A stretch of DNA of 64,000 nt, from assembly GCF_001884135.1 (NCBI RefSeq), contig NZ_MAOC01000051.1:124001-188000 (forward strand), written 5' to 3'. This document shows positions 8,346 through 18,354 of the stretch, piece after piece. The notes below the pieces were generated by a model. The model made no database searches. It saw only the letters and a list, made by a program, of their open reading frames with translations, and was not told where the DNA came from. Made by a program: the position numbers and the translations under genes. The stretch's first letter is position 1, and each line of letters opens with the position of its first letter. This stretch comes from Bacillus nitratireducens (GTDB taxonomy: Bacteria > Bacillota > Bacilli > Bacillales > Bacillaceae_G).

Positions 8346-10665
8346 ATCTATTATGTGTTTCATCATATGTGATTTTACTGCGAAAGGTTCCTTTTTCCCC
8401 TTTAAAAACATAAGAAATAGCACCTTGCTTATCCGTGCGCCATATTTCAATACCATCCTTCTTAAAACCTTCTATAACTTCCTTATGCGGGTGCCCATAC
8501 CTATTGCGCTCTCCAACTGAAATAATCGCTACACCCGGCTGTACAAGGCTCAAAAAAGGTTCGGTAGATGACGTTTTACTCCCATGATGCGCAACCTTCA
8601 AAATGTCAGCCCGCAACTCCGGATATGTTGATACTACAAGCCGTTCACCTTCTTCTTCTAAGTCACCCGTGAATAACCATGTTAACCCTCCTAATTTCGC
8701 CCATATTACAACCGAAGAATCATTTTCTCCTTTTTCTTTTCCTTTTGGAGCTAATACAAAAAATTCTGCTTCATTTACTCTCCAGCTCTCACTCTCTCCT
8801 ACTACACTTACCTTCACTCCCTTTGCTAACGCTTGTTTCTTTAACGCTTTTTCTAATACAGCATCTTGGTCCTTTCTCCCAAATACAACTTCTTTTATAG
8901 TAATAGATGATAATAAATCCTGTGCAGCACCTATATGATCCGCATCTCCATGCGTTACAATTAATTTATCAATTGTTTTAATACCTTCCTTTTGTAAAAA
9001 AGGAATCAGAATATCATGCCCAACAGAAAATTCATGCTTTTTTTCTTGCCATGCCTCCTTCTTGATATGAAGCGCTCCACCTGTATCAATAAGATAAACC
9101 CCTTTATCGTACGGGAGACGAATTAATATCGCATCTCCCTGTCCAACATCAAGAAATGTAATACTCCCACTTTCGCGAAAATATGGTGATACATAATGAC
9201 ACGTACAAATAAAAAGAAATACGCCTACAACCATGAAAAAAATCCTTTGGGATATTCTCTTTTCCCAAAACACCAATATGCTAATAATGCTAAAACAATA
9301 TATAATCACAAGAATTAAGGGTGTTTGACCGAAAGTAAGGCGGATAAACGGGAAATTTTCACAGTAGCTTAAAAAGTTATTAGAAACTGTTAAACATATC
9401 GATAATACATATGCAATTCCTTTCGCAAGAAATGGAATGATCGGCATACATAGAAGGATAACAATGCTACAGGGTAATACAAGAATAGATAGAAACGGAA
9501 CATACAAAAGATTGAGGAAAATACTATAAGGAGAAAAATAACCAAAATGATATAGCAAAATCGGGGTGCTAACGAGCTGTGAAACAACAGAAATATAAAT
9601 CGTATTTCGGATTGCTCCGTTACTACGCGCTAGTAATATCGGAGCAGATAACAGTAAGGCAAAGCTACCTACAAATGAAAACTGGAATCCAATATTGAAA
9701 ATAAGATACGGATCGTATATAAGCATACATATAGCCGTTATACTTAATGCATCTAAGCTAGATAAGCGAACAGAACATATGAAAGCTACTAGCAACAATA
9801 CTCCTGTTATAGAAGCCCTTACGACAGACGGTGATGCACCTGCTATGATCATATACAGAGGAATACAAACTATAAGACATACTGTTGCTCTCTCCTTCGT
9901 TACACCACTTCTTAGTAAAACAAAATACATTATAACTATCAGCAATACGATATGCGAACCTGAAATTGCCAACAAATGTATAAGACCAAATTGTTGATAT
10001 TGTTCTTCTACTTCAAACGACATTTGTTGTCGATCTCCAAATAATAATGCGTTCATAAAAGCACCTGACTGTCCCGGAAATATTTCTGTAACTTTCGAGA
10101 TTGCTTGTTGCCTAAAAAAGAAAATCCACTGCACGAGAGACAACGATGTTTTATGGCATTCAGAAATATCGCTCACATTGAATATAAAATGTATTTTTTG
10201 CTGGTATAAATAATCACGATAATCAAAAGCATGAAAATTCCTGGCAGTTTGCGGTTCTTGCTTCTCCCCTTTAAATGTACATGCTATTCCTGCAAATAAT
10301 TGGCGCAATTGCTCCTTTCCTGATGCAGATTGAATTTTATAGTTCAATTGCACTATATTCTCATTTTGATCTTTAATTTGAAAAGAAAGGCGATCCCCAT
10401 TAATAAAAGGTGTATTTTGTATAACACCTCGTGTAACTTCGTAGGACTCTCCTAGAGGCTTATTTTGACTTTGAACATACGTGGTATACATAGCGCCACT
10501 AAAACACGCTAACATACAAATGATGAAGGTTATATGAGAGGTACGATACAAATAAAATAAAACATAACTAACGAAACAACAAGCAGTCAACAAATACGAC
10601 GAGGAAAAGGTAATTGCAATCCCCATTATAAACGAGATTGCAACATAGCCCCATTGTCCCTGCAA
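8344..10665 (-). CDS. comEC: ComEC DNA-uptake channel
   Basis: 773 residues, the full family length. ComEC forms the membrane channel through which transforming single-stranded DNA enters. Order: N-terminal helices with a soluble loop (residues about 1-190), the polytopic competence domain with about eight hydrophobic segments (about 200-500, including LLAISGSHIVLL), then a metallo-beta-lactamase-like domain. In the last domain, DVGQGDAILIRLP, DTGG, THGDADHIGAA and VAHHGSKTSS are visible. The start is TTG 10665 with AAGGAGTGG, immediately after the comEB stop. The ORF is intact. Confidence 0.97.
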   Translation of the reverse strand: MQGQWGYVAISFIMGIAITFSSSYLLTACCFVSYVLFYLYRTSHITFIICMLACFSGAMYTTYVQSQNKPLGESYEVTRGVIQNTPFINGDRLSFQIKDQNENIVQLNYKIQSASGKEQLRQLFAGIACTFKGEKQEPQTARNFHAFDYRDYLYQQKIHFIFNVSDISECHKTSLSLVQWIFFFRQQAISKVTEIFPGQSGAFMNALLFGDRQQMSFEVEEQYQQFGLIHLLAISGSHIVLLIVIMYFVLLRSGVTKERATVCLIVCIPLYMIIAGASPSVVRASITGVLLLVAFICSVRLSSLDALSITAICMLIYDPYLIFNIGFQFSFVGSFALLLSAPILLARSNGAIRNTIYISVVSQLVSTPILLYHFGYFSPYSIFLNLLYVPFLSILVLPCSIVILLCMPIIPFLAKGIAYVLSICLTVSNNFLSYCENFPFIRLTFGQTPLILVIIYCFSIISILVFWEKRISQRIFFMVVGVFLFICTCHYVSPYFRESGSITFLDVGQGDAILIRLPYDKGVYLIDTGGALHIKKEAWQEKKHEFSVGHDILIPFLQKEGIKTIDKLIVTHGDADHIGAAQDLLSSITIKEVVFGRKDQDAVLEKALKKQALAKGVKVSVVGESESWRVNEAEFFVLAPKGKEKGENDSSVVIWAKLGGLTWLFTGDLEEEGERLVVSTYPELRADILKVAHHGSKTSSTEPFLSLVQPGVAIISVGERNRYGHPHKEVIEGFKKDGIEIWRTDKQGAISYVFKGEKGTFRSKITYDETHNR

Positions 10666-10679
10666 CTCATATCCACTCC

Positions 10680-11237
10680 TTATAGCATCATTTTTGCTTT
10701 CGTGAATACATGCTGTAATTCTTCCATTGACAAACTATTTTTTTCGAAAGATGAGAATAGTTCTTTTAACTGCAAATGACGCTCTTGCTCCTCTAGCGAG
10801 GCAATATCGTATTCTAGCGGAACGTGTTTCACTGTCACATTTGCTTGTTCAAACAACTCTATGGCATACGGATGGTTTTTATAATCCTGTGCATAATAAA
10901 CTGCTGTAATACCACTTTGAATAATCGCCTTGCAACATTGCAAACAAGGGAAATGCGTAACGTATATTTCCGATTCCTCTGTTTTCACACCAAACTTCGC
11001 ACATTGCAATAAAGCATTCATTTCAGCATGAATTGTACGAACACAATGATTGTCAATGACATAGCAACCATCGTCTATACAATGCACACCACCTTTAATT
11101 GAACCGTTATATCCGCCAGCAATAATTCGTTTATCACGAACGATTGTCGCTCCTACCGCAAGCCTTGTGCATGTACTACGCAAAGATAATAAATGGCTTT
11201 GCGTCATAAAATATTGATCCCATGAAATTCGTTCCAT
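10680..11237 (-). CDS. comEB: ComEB, dCMP deaminase family protein
   Basis: 185 residues. The zinc cytidine/deoxycytidylate deaminase motifs are complete: H70-A-E72 (HAEMNALLQ) and PCLQC with C98 and C101. It deaminates dCMP to dUMP in the family. Its place as the second gene of the comE operon is conserved, although a need for it in transformation is not established. It starts at ATG 11237 after AGGTGAAG. Confidence 0.93.
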   Translation of the reverse strand: MERISWDQYFMTQSHLLSLRSTCTRLAVGATIVRDKRIIAGGYNGSIKGGVHCIDDGCYVIDNHCVRTIHAEMNALLQCAKFGVKTEESEIYVTHFPCLQCCKAIIQSGITAVYYAQDYKNHPYAIELFEQANVTVKHVPLEYDIASLEEQERHLQLKELFSSFEKNSLSMEELQHVFTKAKMML

Positions 11238-11299
11238 ATCTTCACCTACTTTTTTGTCTACTTGTAGTGTAGCGAAAAAAGAAAAACTTCGTCAATCTT

Positions 11300-11899
11300 T
11301 TACGGAATAATTATTTGATCTTTTATTTTCTCAAGTGACTTCGTTCCAATCCCGTCAATCTCCAATAAATCTTCTATTTTCTGAAACGGTCCGTGTTCTT
11401 CTCGATATTTCAAAATACTTTCCGCTTTCCGGGAACCAATACCTGTTATTTTTTCAAGTTGTTCTTTAGAAGCTGTATTTATTTGTACTTTCCCCTCTTT
11501 CTTTGAAGAAGCAGCCCCCTCTTGCACTGGTTCATTTTTGTTAGGAATATAAAGAAGCATTTGATCTTGTACAACTTGTGCCAAATTCACTTTCTTTATC
11601 TCTGCATCCGGTAAAAAACCACCTGCTTTTTCAACCGCATCCTTCACCCGCTCCCCTTCCTTCATTTCATACACACCCTCTTTAAAAACAGCTCCTTTTA
11701 CATCAATTACAATTGTTCTTTTCTGCTCCTTTGTGCCCAATTCTTTCGGTTTCCTTTTCTTCTCCACATCTTTCACTTGAACATCTGTTGTCATAATTGT
11801 TTGCTCTGCATGCTGGTTCGTTTTCCAGAAAAAAAGAAAAATTACAGTTCCAATAATAACCACTAATCCCAACCATTTTTTCGGAAAATCCCACATCAT
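11300..11899 (-). CDS. comEA: ComEA DNA receptor
   Basis: 199 residues. There is an N-terminal membrane anchor (about residues 8-24, WLGLVVIIGTVIFLFFW) and a charged linker. A SLBB-like segment (IDVKGAVFKEGVYEMKEGERV) follows, and then a C-terminal double helix-hairpin-helix (INTASKEQLEKITGIGSRKA and IEDLLEIDGIGTKSLEKI) that binds double-stranded DNA. Two adjacent ATG codons (11899 and 11896) fit the AGAGGTG site; the second has the better spacing. It is the first gene of comEA-comEB-comEC and diverges from comER. Confidence 0.95.
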   Translation of the reverse strand: MMWDFPKKWLGLVVIIGTVIFLFFWKTNQHAEQTIMTTDVQVKDVEKKRKPKELGTKEQKRTIVIDVKGAVFKEGVYEMKEGERVKDAVEKAGGFLPDAEIKKVNLAQVVQDQMLLYIPNKNEPVQEGAASSKKEGKVQINTASKEQLEKITGIGSRKAESILKYREEHGPFQKIEDLLEIDGIGTKSLEKIKDQIIIP

Positions 11900-11976
11900 T
11901 TTACACCTCTAATCATAAATTCATAACATCATTCATATTGTTTAGGAGAAAGCCGTTACGAAGGAGGGATGAAACA

Positions 11977-12804
11977 TTGAACATAGGAATTATAGGGACA
12001 GGGAACATGGGGAATATACTAATCGATGCATTTTTAGAAACCCGTGCTGTCAAACCTTCGTGCCTTACTATTATTAATCGGACGCCTGCCAAAGCATATC
12101 ATATAAAGGAAAAATACCCTTCTGTTCATATAGCCAAAACAATCCAAGAAGTAATCGAACACTCCCAGCTTATTTTCATTTGCGTAAAACCGATAGACAT
12201 ATACCCTATCCTACAAAAATACGCTGAACATTTTTCAGATGAAAAGTGCTTAGTTTCTATTACAAGCCCAATATCTCCATCACAATTAGAAACGCTTATA
12301 CCTTGCCATATCGCACGAATTATTCCAAGTATTACAAACCGTGCTTTATCTGGCGCATCACTATTTACATTTGGAAATAACTGCTCTGAAGAATGGAAAC
12401 AAAAACTACATCATCTATTCAAAAAAATTTCTACTCCCCTTGTTATAGACGAAGATATAACGCGCGTTTCATCTGATATAGCAAGCTGTGGCCCTGCTTT
12501 TTTTAGTTATTTATTACAATGTTTTATTAACGCTGCTGTAGATAAAACGAATATTACACATGAAGAAGCCACTACTTTAGTAAGTGAAATGGTCATTGGA
12601 ATGGGGAAATTACTTGAAAAAGAAATTTTTACATTACCTACTTTACAAGAAAAGGTATGCGTTAAAGGCGGTGTTACAGGAGAAGGTATTCGCATTTTAG
12701 AAGAGCACGTTGGGGATATGTTTCATAAATTAATCGAACGGACACATGAGAAATTTGATGAAGATTTAAAGTGCGTTGAGCAGCAATTCAATAAACACAC
12801 ATAA
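11977..12804 (+). CDS. comER: ComER, pyrroline-5-carboxylate reductase-like protein
   Basis: 275 residues from TTG 11977, chosen because AAGGAGGG lies 8 bases before it and the protein then begins with the NAD(P)-binding motif MNIGIIGTGNMG. It has ProC-like folds: FICVKP, then SITSPIS where ProC has SxxAG, and the C-terminal GGVTGEGIRILEE. It is a ProC homologue next to the comE operon, transcribed away from it; a link to competence or biofilm/sporulation control has been proposed for family members, but the substrate is unproven. Confidence 0.88.
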   Translation: MNIGIIGTGNMGNILIDAFLETRAVKPSCLTIINRTPAKAYHIKEKYPSVHIAKTIQEVIEHSQLIFICVKPIDIYPILQKYAEHFSDEKCLVSITSPISPSQLETLIPCHIARIIPSITNRALSGASLFTFGNNCSEEWKQKLHHLFKKISTPLVIDEDITRVSSDIASCGPAFFSYLLQCFINAAVDKTNITHEEATTLVSEMVIGMGKLLEKEIFTLPTLQEKVCVKGGVTGEGIRILEEHVGDMFHKLIERTHEKFDEDLKCVEQQFNKHT

Positions 12805-12942
12805 TAAATACGCCATCGTCATTCCAAATCCTTTAATTAATACTTATCTTTTTCATGCTACATTTTCACTAAAACTAGCATTTTTACACTTTACACATAT
12901 CACCTTCTCATTATTCTAGAACTAAAATTACATCTTTTTTAC

Positions 12943-12977
12943 AAAACAAAAGCAACCTTCTCGGTTGCTTTTGTTTT
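12943..12977 (-). terminator. Bidirectional terminator of the yqe operon and comER
   Basis: Perfect 15-bp stem AAAACAAAAGCAACC with its complement and a 5-base loop; A/T runs on both sides serve both strands. Confidence 0.92.
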
Positions 12978-13725
12978 ATCTATTTTTCTTCGCCATGAAG
13001 AAAATACGCTCTGTTTGTTCTGTAACTTCAAGTCGCTCAAAGTCACCAGTCACGCGAAGCACTGTAAAACCAGCTTCTTCAAGCCATTTCGTTAGCTCTT
13101 CAACCTGATATGCACGTTGCACGTGACATTCGTCAAAACGATGATACACTTCTTCTTCTGGATCTTGAACAAAGAATGTTAAATCATGTTCCACACTATT
13201 TGATTCTTCTCCAGGGAAGCAGTTCCAAATAAGTGATATTTCTTCGCCATTCACTGTGTACGTTTCATTTTGAAATACATGATGTATTTTATATAAAGAA
13301 TGTACATCGAATAAAAACAAGCCATCTTGACGTAAATGGTGGAAAACTCTTCTAAATGTTTCTTGTACTCCATCTTCTTGCAATACATAATTTAATGAGT
13401 CACAAAAGATTGTCACACAATCGAATTCACCAGGAACATCAAGTTCTCTCATGTCTTGTTGGTAAAAAGGAATAAAGTAACCTTCTCCCCCCAATTTTTG
13501 CTGTGCGACAGTTAACATTTCTTCCGAAAGATCTACACCAATCAAATCATAACCTTTTCGCACAAGCGGAAGTGTTACGTTACCAGTTCCACATGCTACG
13601 TCAAGAATTTTTGCCTCTTTCATAGATGCCTGTTGCAAACTTTCCTCTGTGAATTCCACCCATTTATCATAAGGGACATCATTCATCAGTTCGTCATACA
13701 GCAAAGCAAATTGTTCGTATTTCAT
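12976..13725 (-). CDS. yqeM: YqeM, class I SAM-dependent methyltransferase
   Basis: 249 residues with Rossmann-fold methyltransferase motifs: ILDVACGTGNVTLPL (motif I), DLIGVDLSEEMLTVA, and FDCVTIFCDSLNYV. The substrate is unknown. It is the last gene of the yqeG-yqeM operon, and its ATG overlaps the rsfS stop (ATGA), so it is translationally coupled. Confidence 0.87.
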   Translation of the reverse strand: MKYEQFALLYDELMNDVPYDKWVEFTEESLQQASMKEAKILDVACGTGNVTLPLVRKGYDLIGVDLSEEMLTVAQQKLGGEGYFIPFYQQDMRELDVPGEFDCVTIFCDSLNYVLQEDGVQETFRRVFHHLRQDGLFLFDVHSLYKIHHVFQNETYTVNGEEISLIWNCFPGEESNSVEHDLTFFVQDPEEEVYHRFDECHVQRAYQVEELTKWLEEAGFTVLRVTGDFERLEVTEQTERIFFMAKKNR

Positions 13726-14078
13726 TGATCTAGCTCATCTGCAATATCTTCACGCGGCACATCGCCCCATAGACGCTCTAAATTATAGTGATTACGCTCG
13801 TCTTTATGGAATACATGAGCAACCACATCACCAAGGTCTACTAAAACCCAACGCGCTTCATCAAAGCCTTCCATACGTTGTACGTTAATTTCGAACTCAT
13901 GTGCCTTCGCTTTAATTTCACGTGCAATTGCTTGCACTTGCTTGTCTGAATTTCCGTGACAAATAATAAAATAGTCTGCAATCGGTGAAATACCTTGCAT
14001 ATTTAGTACAACCATATCTTCTGCTCTCTTATCATCAGCTGCTTTTGCCGCTAATACTAATAACTCTTTATCTTTCAT
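13722..14078 (-). CDS. rsfS: Ribosomal silencing factor RsfS
   Basis: 118 residues, the family length. RsfS (YbeB/YqeL) binds uL14 on the 50S subunit and blocks subunit joining in starved cells. Signatures: MQGISPIADYFIICHGNSDKQVQAIA and VLVDLGDVVAHVFHKDERNHYNLERLW. It overlaps its neighbours by 4 bases on both sides (yqeK stop, yqeM start). Confidence 0.95.
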   Translation of the reverse strand: MKDKELLVLAAKAADDKRAEDMVVLNMQGISPIADYFIICHGNSDKQVQAIAREIKAKAHEFEINVQRMEGFDEARWVLVDLGDVVAHVFHKDERNHYNLERLWGDVPREDIADELDQ

Positions 14079-14644
14079 TTATTAATTTCCTCCTTGATAA
14101 CTGCATTGTATGTTTGGAATGTTAATGGATAAATCGTTTGATCTTTTTCCATTAAAAATTGAATTGTCCGCTTTAAAGCAAACAGTAAAGCTTGATTTAT
14201 ATCTTTATATGCGAGTTTCCTCGCTTCTTCCACACCAGGAAACTTACGTCCTGGTTCAATGTAATCTGCTACATAAATAACTTTATCTAACATTGTCATT
14301 TTTTCATGACCACTTGTATGATATGTAATAGCTTGTAGAATTTCAGGATCAGTAATGCCTACTTCTTTTTCTACTAAGTATGCCCCAACAGGTGCATGCC
14401 ATAACTCTTTGTTATAGTGCAGTAGATCCTTCGGCAAATCTTCTCTCTTGATAATCTCTTCCATTTCTGGAATCGCTCTACATTTTGCATAATCGTGAAA
14501 TATAGCAGCCATCTCTGCCTTTTTTTCATCTACATCATATAACCTAGCAAGTTCAATCGCTGTTTCCATTACACCAACCGTGTGTATATAACGTTTTTCA
14601 TGCATTTGTTGTTTGACAATGCTAAGTGCTTCCTCACGATTCAT
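14075..14644 (-). CDS. yqeK: YqeK, HD-domain bis(5'-nucleosyl)-tetraphosphatase
   Basis: 189 residues from ATG 14644 ([11 protein letters not shown]). An upstream ATG at 14653 is too close to the AGAGG site to be used. HD-domain residues are visible: HTVGV, IFHDYAK (the HD pair) and HAPVGAYL. Members of this family hydrolyse Ap4A symmetrically to ADP, acting in stress nucleotide control. It overlaps the end of nadD by 11 bases, as commonly seen for the nadD-yqeK pair. Confidence 0.9.
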   Translation of the reverse strand: MNREEALSIVKQQMHEKRYIHTVGVMETAIELARLYDVDEKKAEMAAIFHDYAKCRAIPEMEEIIKREDLPKDLLHYNKELWHAPVGAYLVEKEVGITDPEILQAITYHTSGHEKMTMLDKVIYVADYIEPGRKFPGVEEARKLAYKDINQALLFALKRTIQFLMEKDQTIYPLTFQTYNAVIKEEINK

Positions 14645-15203
14645 ACAACCCATTCCTCTCGATATATACCTGTACTTTTTCGGGGAGTAAATATTTGCAC
14701 GTTTTCTTCGTCATATATCTCTCACGTAACAAAGAAGAAGAAACTGCAAACTCCGGAATTTCCACTTTCACGATATCATAAGGCGTATGTAATGTATAAC
14801 CTGGTCTTGCAACTCCAACGAAAGTCACAAGCTTAAGTAACTTTTCAATGTTATACCACTTCGGCAAATACTCAACCATGTCTCCGCCAATAATAAAGTG
14901 AAACTGCACATCCGGATACTTTTCCGTTAATTGTACCATAGTGTCGTACGTATAAGATGGGCCTTCTCTGTCTAGCTCTTCTAAACAAATTGAAAAGTAT
15001 GCTTCTTCCTCAGTCGCTATTTGCAGCATGTTTAATCGACTTTTCATACTCGTAATGTTACGTCCTTGCTTGTGCGGTGGAATTTGATTCGGTAAAAACC
15101 ATACCTCTTCCAACCCTAAAGCATGATACACTTCATTTGCAATTAACAAATGCCCATTATGAGGTGGATCAAACGTGCCACCAATAATGCCAATTTTTCT
15201 CAA
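14634..15203 (-). CDS. nadD: Nicotinate-nucleotide adenylyltransferase
   Basis: 189 residues. It adenylates nicotinate mononucleotide in NAD biosynthesis. The nucleotidyltransferase motif [11 protein letters not shown] is at residues 8-18 and the C-terminal SSSLLRER signature is present. It starts at TTG 15203 after AAGGAAGGAG. The 135-base gap to yhbY holds only a weak hairpin (about 15234-15262) and no gene. Confidence 0.95.
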   Translation of the reverse strand: MRKIGIIGGTFDPPHNGHLLIANEVYHALGLEEVWFLPNQIPPHKQGRNITSMKSRLNMLQIATEEEAYFSICLEELDREGPSYTYDTMVQLTEKYPDVQFHFIIGGDMVEYLPKWYNIEKLLKLVTFVGVARPGYTLHTPYDIVKVEIPEFAVSSSLLRERYMTKKTCKYLLPEKVQVYIERNGLYES

Positions 15204-15338
15204 AAGAAACGCTCCTTCCTTTTACATACAGCAACTCTCCCCATAAATTTTCGAAGAGAGTCTACTGTTAATAAAAGTTCAATTGGTTTCACTTTCTACA
15301 TATCAAGCGTCCACTACGAAATAACTCACGTATACCTT

Positions 15339-15632
15339 TTATCGTGGAAGCTTAATTTGCTTATTTTCTCTAGATTCTTTATATAAAACAATTGTGCTTC
15401 CGATTACTTGAACGATTTCAGCTCGCGCACCTTGTGCAAGCTCTTCTGCAACTTCACGACGATCAAATTCACAGTTTTGTAATACGCTCACTTTAAATAG
15501 TTCACGAACTTCTAATGCTTCTCCAATTTGTTTCACCATATTTTCATTTACGCCGCCTTTTCCAACTTGAAAAATCGGTGTTAAATGATGTGCCTTTGCA
15601 CGTAAAAATCTTTTTTGTTTTCCTGTTAACAT
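15339..15632 (-). CDS. yhbY: YhbY/YqeI, CRM-domain RNA-binding protein
   Basis: 97 residues from ATG 15632 (MLTGKQKRFLRAKAHHL), 8 bases after GGAGG; the longer frame would start inside that site. It has a single CRM domain with the GKGGVNENM loop (GxxG-type RNA contact). CRM proteins of this type bind pre-50S particles. It lies 4 bases after the aroE stop. Confidence 0.92.
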   Translation of the reverse strand: MLTGKQKRFLRAKAHHLTPIFQVGKGGVNENMVKQIGEALEVRELFKVSVLQNCEFDRREVAEELAQGARAEIVQVIGSTIVLYKESRENKQIKLPR

Positions 15633-15636
15633 ATAA

Positions 15637-16470
15637 TTAGCCTCCAAGCTCTCTCATTACTAATTGTTTCATTCTATCAATATTCGGCACACACCCTGTC
15701 CACATTTCAAACGCAAGTGCTCCTTGATAAACGAACATATCGATTCCATTTTGAATTATTGCCCCTTGCTCTTTCGCACCGCCTAAAATTTTCGTCTCAA
15801 ATGGATTATAAATAATATCAGAAACAATCGCTCCTTTTTTCAATGAACGAATTTCGAGCGGCGTATGCTCAACATGTGGATGCATACCTATCGTTGTTGT
15901 TTGAATGATAATATCATATTCCCCTTGAGCTTTTGCTGCGTGTTCTAGCGATAGAGCATGTGAATTAACATTTGCCAAACATCCAGCGACAAGATTCTCC
16001 GCCTTATCTCTCGTACGATTAGCAATATCAATTGCTTTCACACCTACATCTGCAAGTGAGAAATAAATAGCTCGACTAGCACCGCCTGCACCGAGCAATA
16101 AAATACGTTTCTCTTGAAGCGGCTCTTTACTAATTGACTGTAAGGCACGAACAAAACCAATTCCATCCGTATTATACCCAATCAATTTTCCATCTCGATG
16201 AACGACCGTATTTACTGCACCGATTTGCTCTGCTAGCGGGGCAACTTCATCTAGATACTCCATAATTGCAACTTTGTGCGGAGTTGTTACATTAAACCCT
16301 GAAATTCCTAATGCTTTTAAACCTTTTACTGCTTCCCCTAACGCCGCTTCTTCTACAAGAAACGCGTGATAGTGGGCATCCATATTCAAGTGTTCAAATG
16401 CATCGTTATGCATAACAGGTGATAATGAATGTCCAATTGGATTTCCGATTACACCATATAATTGTTTCAT
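15637..16470 (-). CDS. aroE: Shikimate dehydrogenase
   Basis: 277 residues. It catalyses NADPH-dependent 3-dehydroshikimate to shikimate, the fourth step of the chorismate pathway. Substrate-binding start [18 protein letters not shown], catalytic lysine in [11 protein letters not shown], and dinucleotide-binding [12 protein letters not shown] are all visible. It starts at ATG 16470 after AGAGGG. It sits in an operon otherwise devoted to ribosome assembly. Confidence 0.96.
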   Translation of the reverse strand: MKQLYGVIGNPIGHSLSPVMHNDAFEHLNMDAHYHAFLVEEAALGEAVKGLKALGISGFNVTTPHKVAIMEYLDEVAPLAEQIGAVNTVVHRDGKLIGYNTDGIGFVRALQSISKEPLQEKRILLLGAGGASRAIYFSLADVGVKAIDIANRTRDKAENLVAGCLANVNSHALSLEHAAKAQGEYDIIIQTTTIGMHPHVEHTPLEIRSLKKGAIVSDIIYNPFETKILGGAKEQGAIIQNGIDMFVYQGALAFEMWTGCVPNIDRMKQLVMRELGG

Positions 16471-16485
16471 AAATCCCTCTCCATA

Positions 16486-17592
16486 TTAAATTAAAGATTT
16501 ACGTAATGAAACACTTACTCCTTTTGGTACATGAGCAACAATTTTCGCTCCTGATTCATTTACAGTAACCCAGCCCAACCCAGAGAATACAACGTCCGTT
16601 TTCGGCTCACGAATATTAAATTCATATTTCACAAACTCAGGCATATTTTCTAATTCTTCTGGTGTCGGTGGATTCAATAATTCTCCAGCGTGTCTTTCGT
16701 ACAATTCATCAGCCTTTTCAAGCTTTGTACGATGGATTGTTAAACGGTTTGAGAAATGACAAGTGAATGCACGACGGCCCCCACTTACATAATCAAATCG
16801 TGCTAATCCACCAAAGAATAATGTTTGCTCTTCATTTAATTGGAATACCATTGGCTTAATTTCTGTAGTCGGTGTAATAAGCTTTAAGCTTTGTTTCCCA
16901 ACATAATGTGCCATTTGATGATGATTAATAATACCTGGCGTATCAAATAAAGAAGATTCTTCGTCTAATGGAATATCAATTAAATCAAGTGTTGTTCCTG
17001 GGAAATGTGATGTTGTAATTACATTCTCAGTCTCATCACTAAACTCTTTAATCATACGATTAATAAATGTTGATTTACCAACATTCGTACATCCAACAAC
17101 ATAAACATCTTTACCTTCGCGGTAATACTCAATTGCATCCGCAAGTTCAGTGATTCCTTGCCCTTTAGCTGCACTGATCAAAAAGACATCTTCTGGTTTT
17201 AAACCAAGTTGCTTTGCACTATAGCGCATCCAATGTTTTACTTTATCATGTTTAACTGACTTTGGAATTAAGTCAGCCTTATTCCCAACAAGTAATACTT
17301 TATTATTCCCTACAAAACGATGTAAGCCCGGTAACCAGCTACCATTGAAATCGAAAATATCTACGATCTTGACCACTAGTGCGTCCGATTGTCCAATTCC
17401 GTTCAAAATACGAAGGAAATCATCATCTGTTAAAGATACATCTTGAATTTCGTTATAATGTTTCAAACGAAAACAGCGTTGGCAAATTACTTGTTCTTTT
17501 TCTAAAGATGATGCAGGAGCGTATCCTACTTCATTTTTATTTTCTGTTTGAATTTCTACACCGCAACCAATACATTTAATTGTTTCAGTCAA
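16486..17592 (-). CDS. yqeH: YqeH, circularly permuted ribosome-assembly GTPase
   Basis: 368 residues. An N-terminal zinc finger (CIGCGVEIQ...CQRCFR) is followed by a permuted GTPase order: G4 NKADLIP, G5 SAAKG, then G1 GCTNVGKST and G3 DTPGI. A C-terminal treble-clef-like region closes the protein. YqeH is required for 30S assembly. The start is TTG 17592 after GGAGG, three bases after the yqeG stop. Confidence 0.95.
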   Translation of the reverse strand: MTETIKCIGCGVEIQTENKNEVGYAPASSLEKEQVICQRCFRLKHYNEIQDVSLTDDDFLRILNGIGQSDALVVKIVDIFDFNGSWLPGLHRFVGNNKVLLVGNKADLIPKSVKHDKVKHWMRYSAKQLGLKPEDVFLISAAKGQGITELADAIEYYREGKDVYVVGCTNVGKSTFINRMIKEFSDETENVITTSHFPGTTLDLIDIPLDEESSLFDTPGIINHHQMAHYVGKQSLKLITPTTEIKPMVFQLNEEQTLFFGGLARFDYVSGGRRAFTCHFSNRLTIHRTKLEKADELYERHAGELLNPPTPEELENMPEFVKYEFNIREPKTDVVFSGLGWVTVNESGAKIVAHVPKGVSVSLRKSLI

Positions 17593-17595
17593 ACT

Positions 17596-18108
17596 TTATT
17601 CCTCCCAATTAATTAAGCCTTTTTTCTTCATGTTTCTCATAATTCTTCGTTCAATTTTTCGATTAAAGCGTGTTACCAATCCGTCTGTTTGCGCTACTGG
17701 TACAACTAAAATTGTATGAAGTCCCACACGATTCCCACCGAGCACATCCGTTAGTAACTGATCTCCAATTACTACAACTTCATCTGGTTGTAAGTGCATC
17801 TCGTTTATTGCGCGCTTAAAGGCACGAACAAACGGTTTACGTGCACTATGAATAAACGGAATACCTAATGGGTCAGCGAAGTCTTTAACGCGTTGCTCGT
17901 TATTATTTGAAACGACCGTTACTTGAATATCATTTTCTTTCATTTTCAAAAACCACTCTTCAAGCTGTGGTGTTGCGTTTGGACGATCCCATTCAATTAA
18001 AGTGTTATCTAAATCAGTGATAACTCCTTTAATTCCACGCTTTTTCAAATCTTCTGGTTGAACATGATATACATTTTTCACATATTCATTTGGTAAAAAT
18101 AACTTCAA
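17596..18108 (-). CDS. yqeG: YqeG, HAD superfamily (subfamily IIIA) phosphatase
   Basis: 170 residues. HAD motif I is DLDNTLIEW and motif III/IV is VVIGDQLLTDVLGG. The physiological substrate is not established. The start is TTG 18108 after AGAGGTGA. It is the first gene of the operon running through yqeM and diverges from sda; the region between them holds DnaA boxes. Confidence 0.9.
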   Translation of the reverse strand: MKLFLPNEYVKNVYHVQPEDLKKRGIKGVITDLDNTLIEWDRPNATPQLEEWFLKMKENDIQVTVVSNNNEQRVKDFADPLGIPFIHSARKPFVRAFKRAINEMHLQPDEVVVIGDQLLTDVLGGNRVGLHTILVVPVAQTDGLVTRFNRKIERRIMRNMKKKGLINWEE

Positions 18109-18171
18109 TTTCTTTCACCTCTTTGAGGATTTTTCATAAAATTTTTCGACAACATTTTTCGATAGATAACC

Positions 18172-18270
18172 TGTGGATAAACTTGTACACACTTTCCACA
18201 TTAATTTTTCAGTTAATTTGGAATTTACTAACAATCTATACACATTTTATCCACTGAGGTATGTGGATAA
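18172..18270. promoter_or_regulatory. Cluster of DnaA boxes upstream of sda
   Basis: Two perfect DnaA boxes on the minus strand (TGTGGATAA at 18172-18180 and 18262-18270) and near matches TTGTACACA (18183-18191), CTATACACA (18236-18244) and TTATCCACT (18247-18255). In B. subtilis the sda promoter is directly activated by DnaA, linking replication status to sporulation, so this cluster is probably functional in the same way. Confidence 0.85.
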
Positions 18271-18354
18271 CCTCTTGTTTGTGACTGTCATATTTTTTTG
18301 GTACATTAAATGCAACAACGAATCAATCCTTATATTATTAGGAGGTGACTCACC

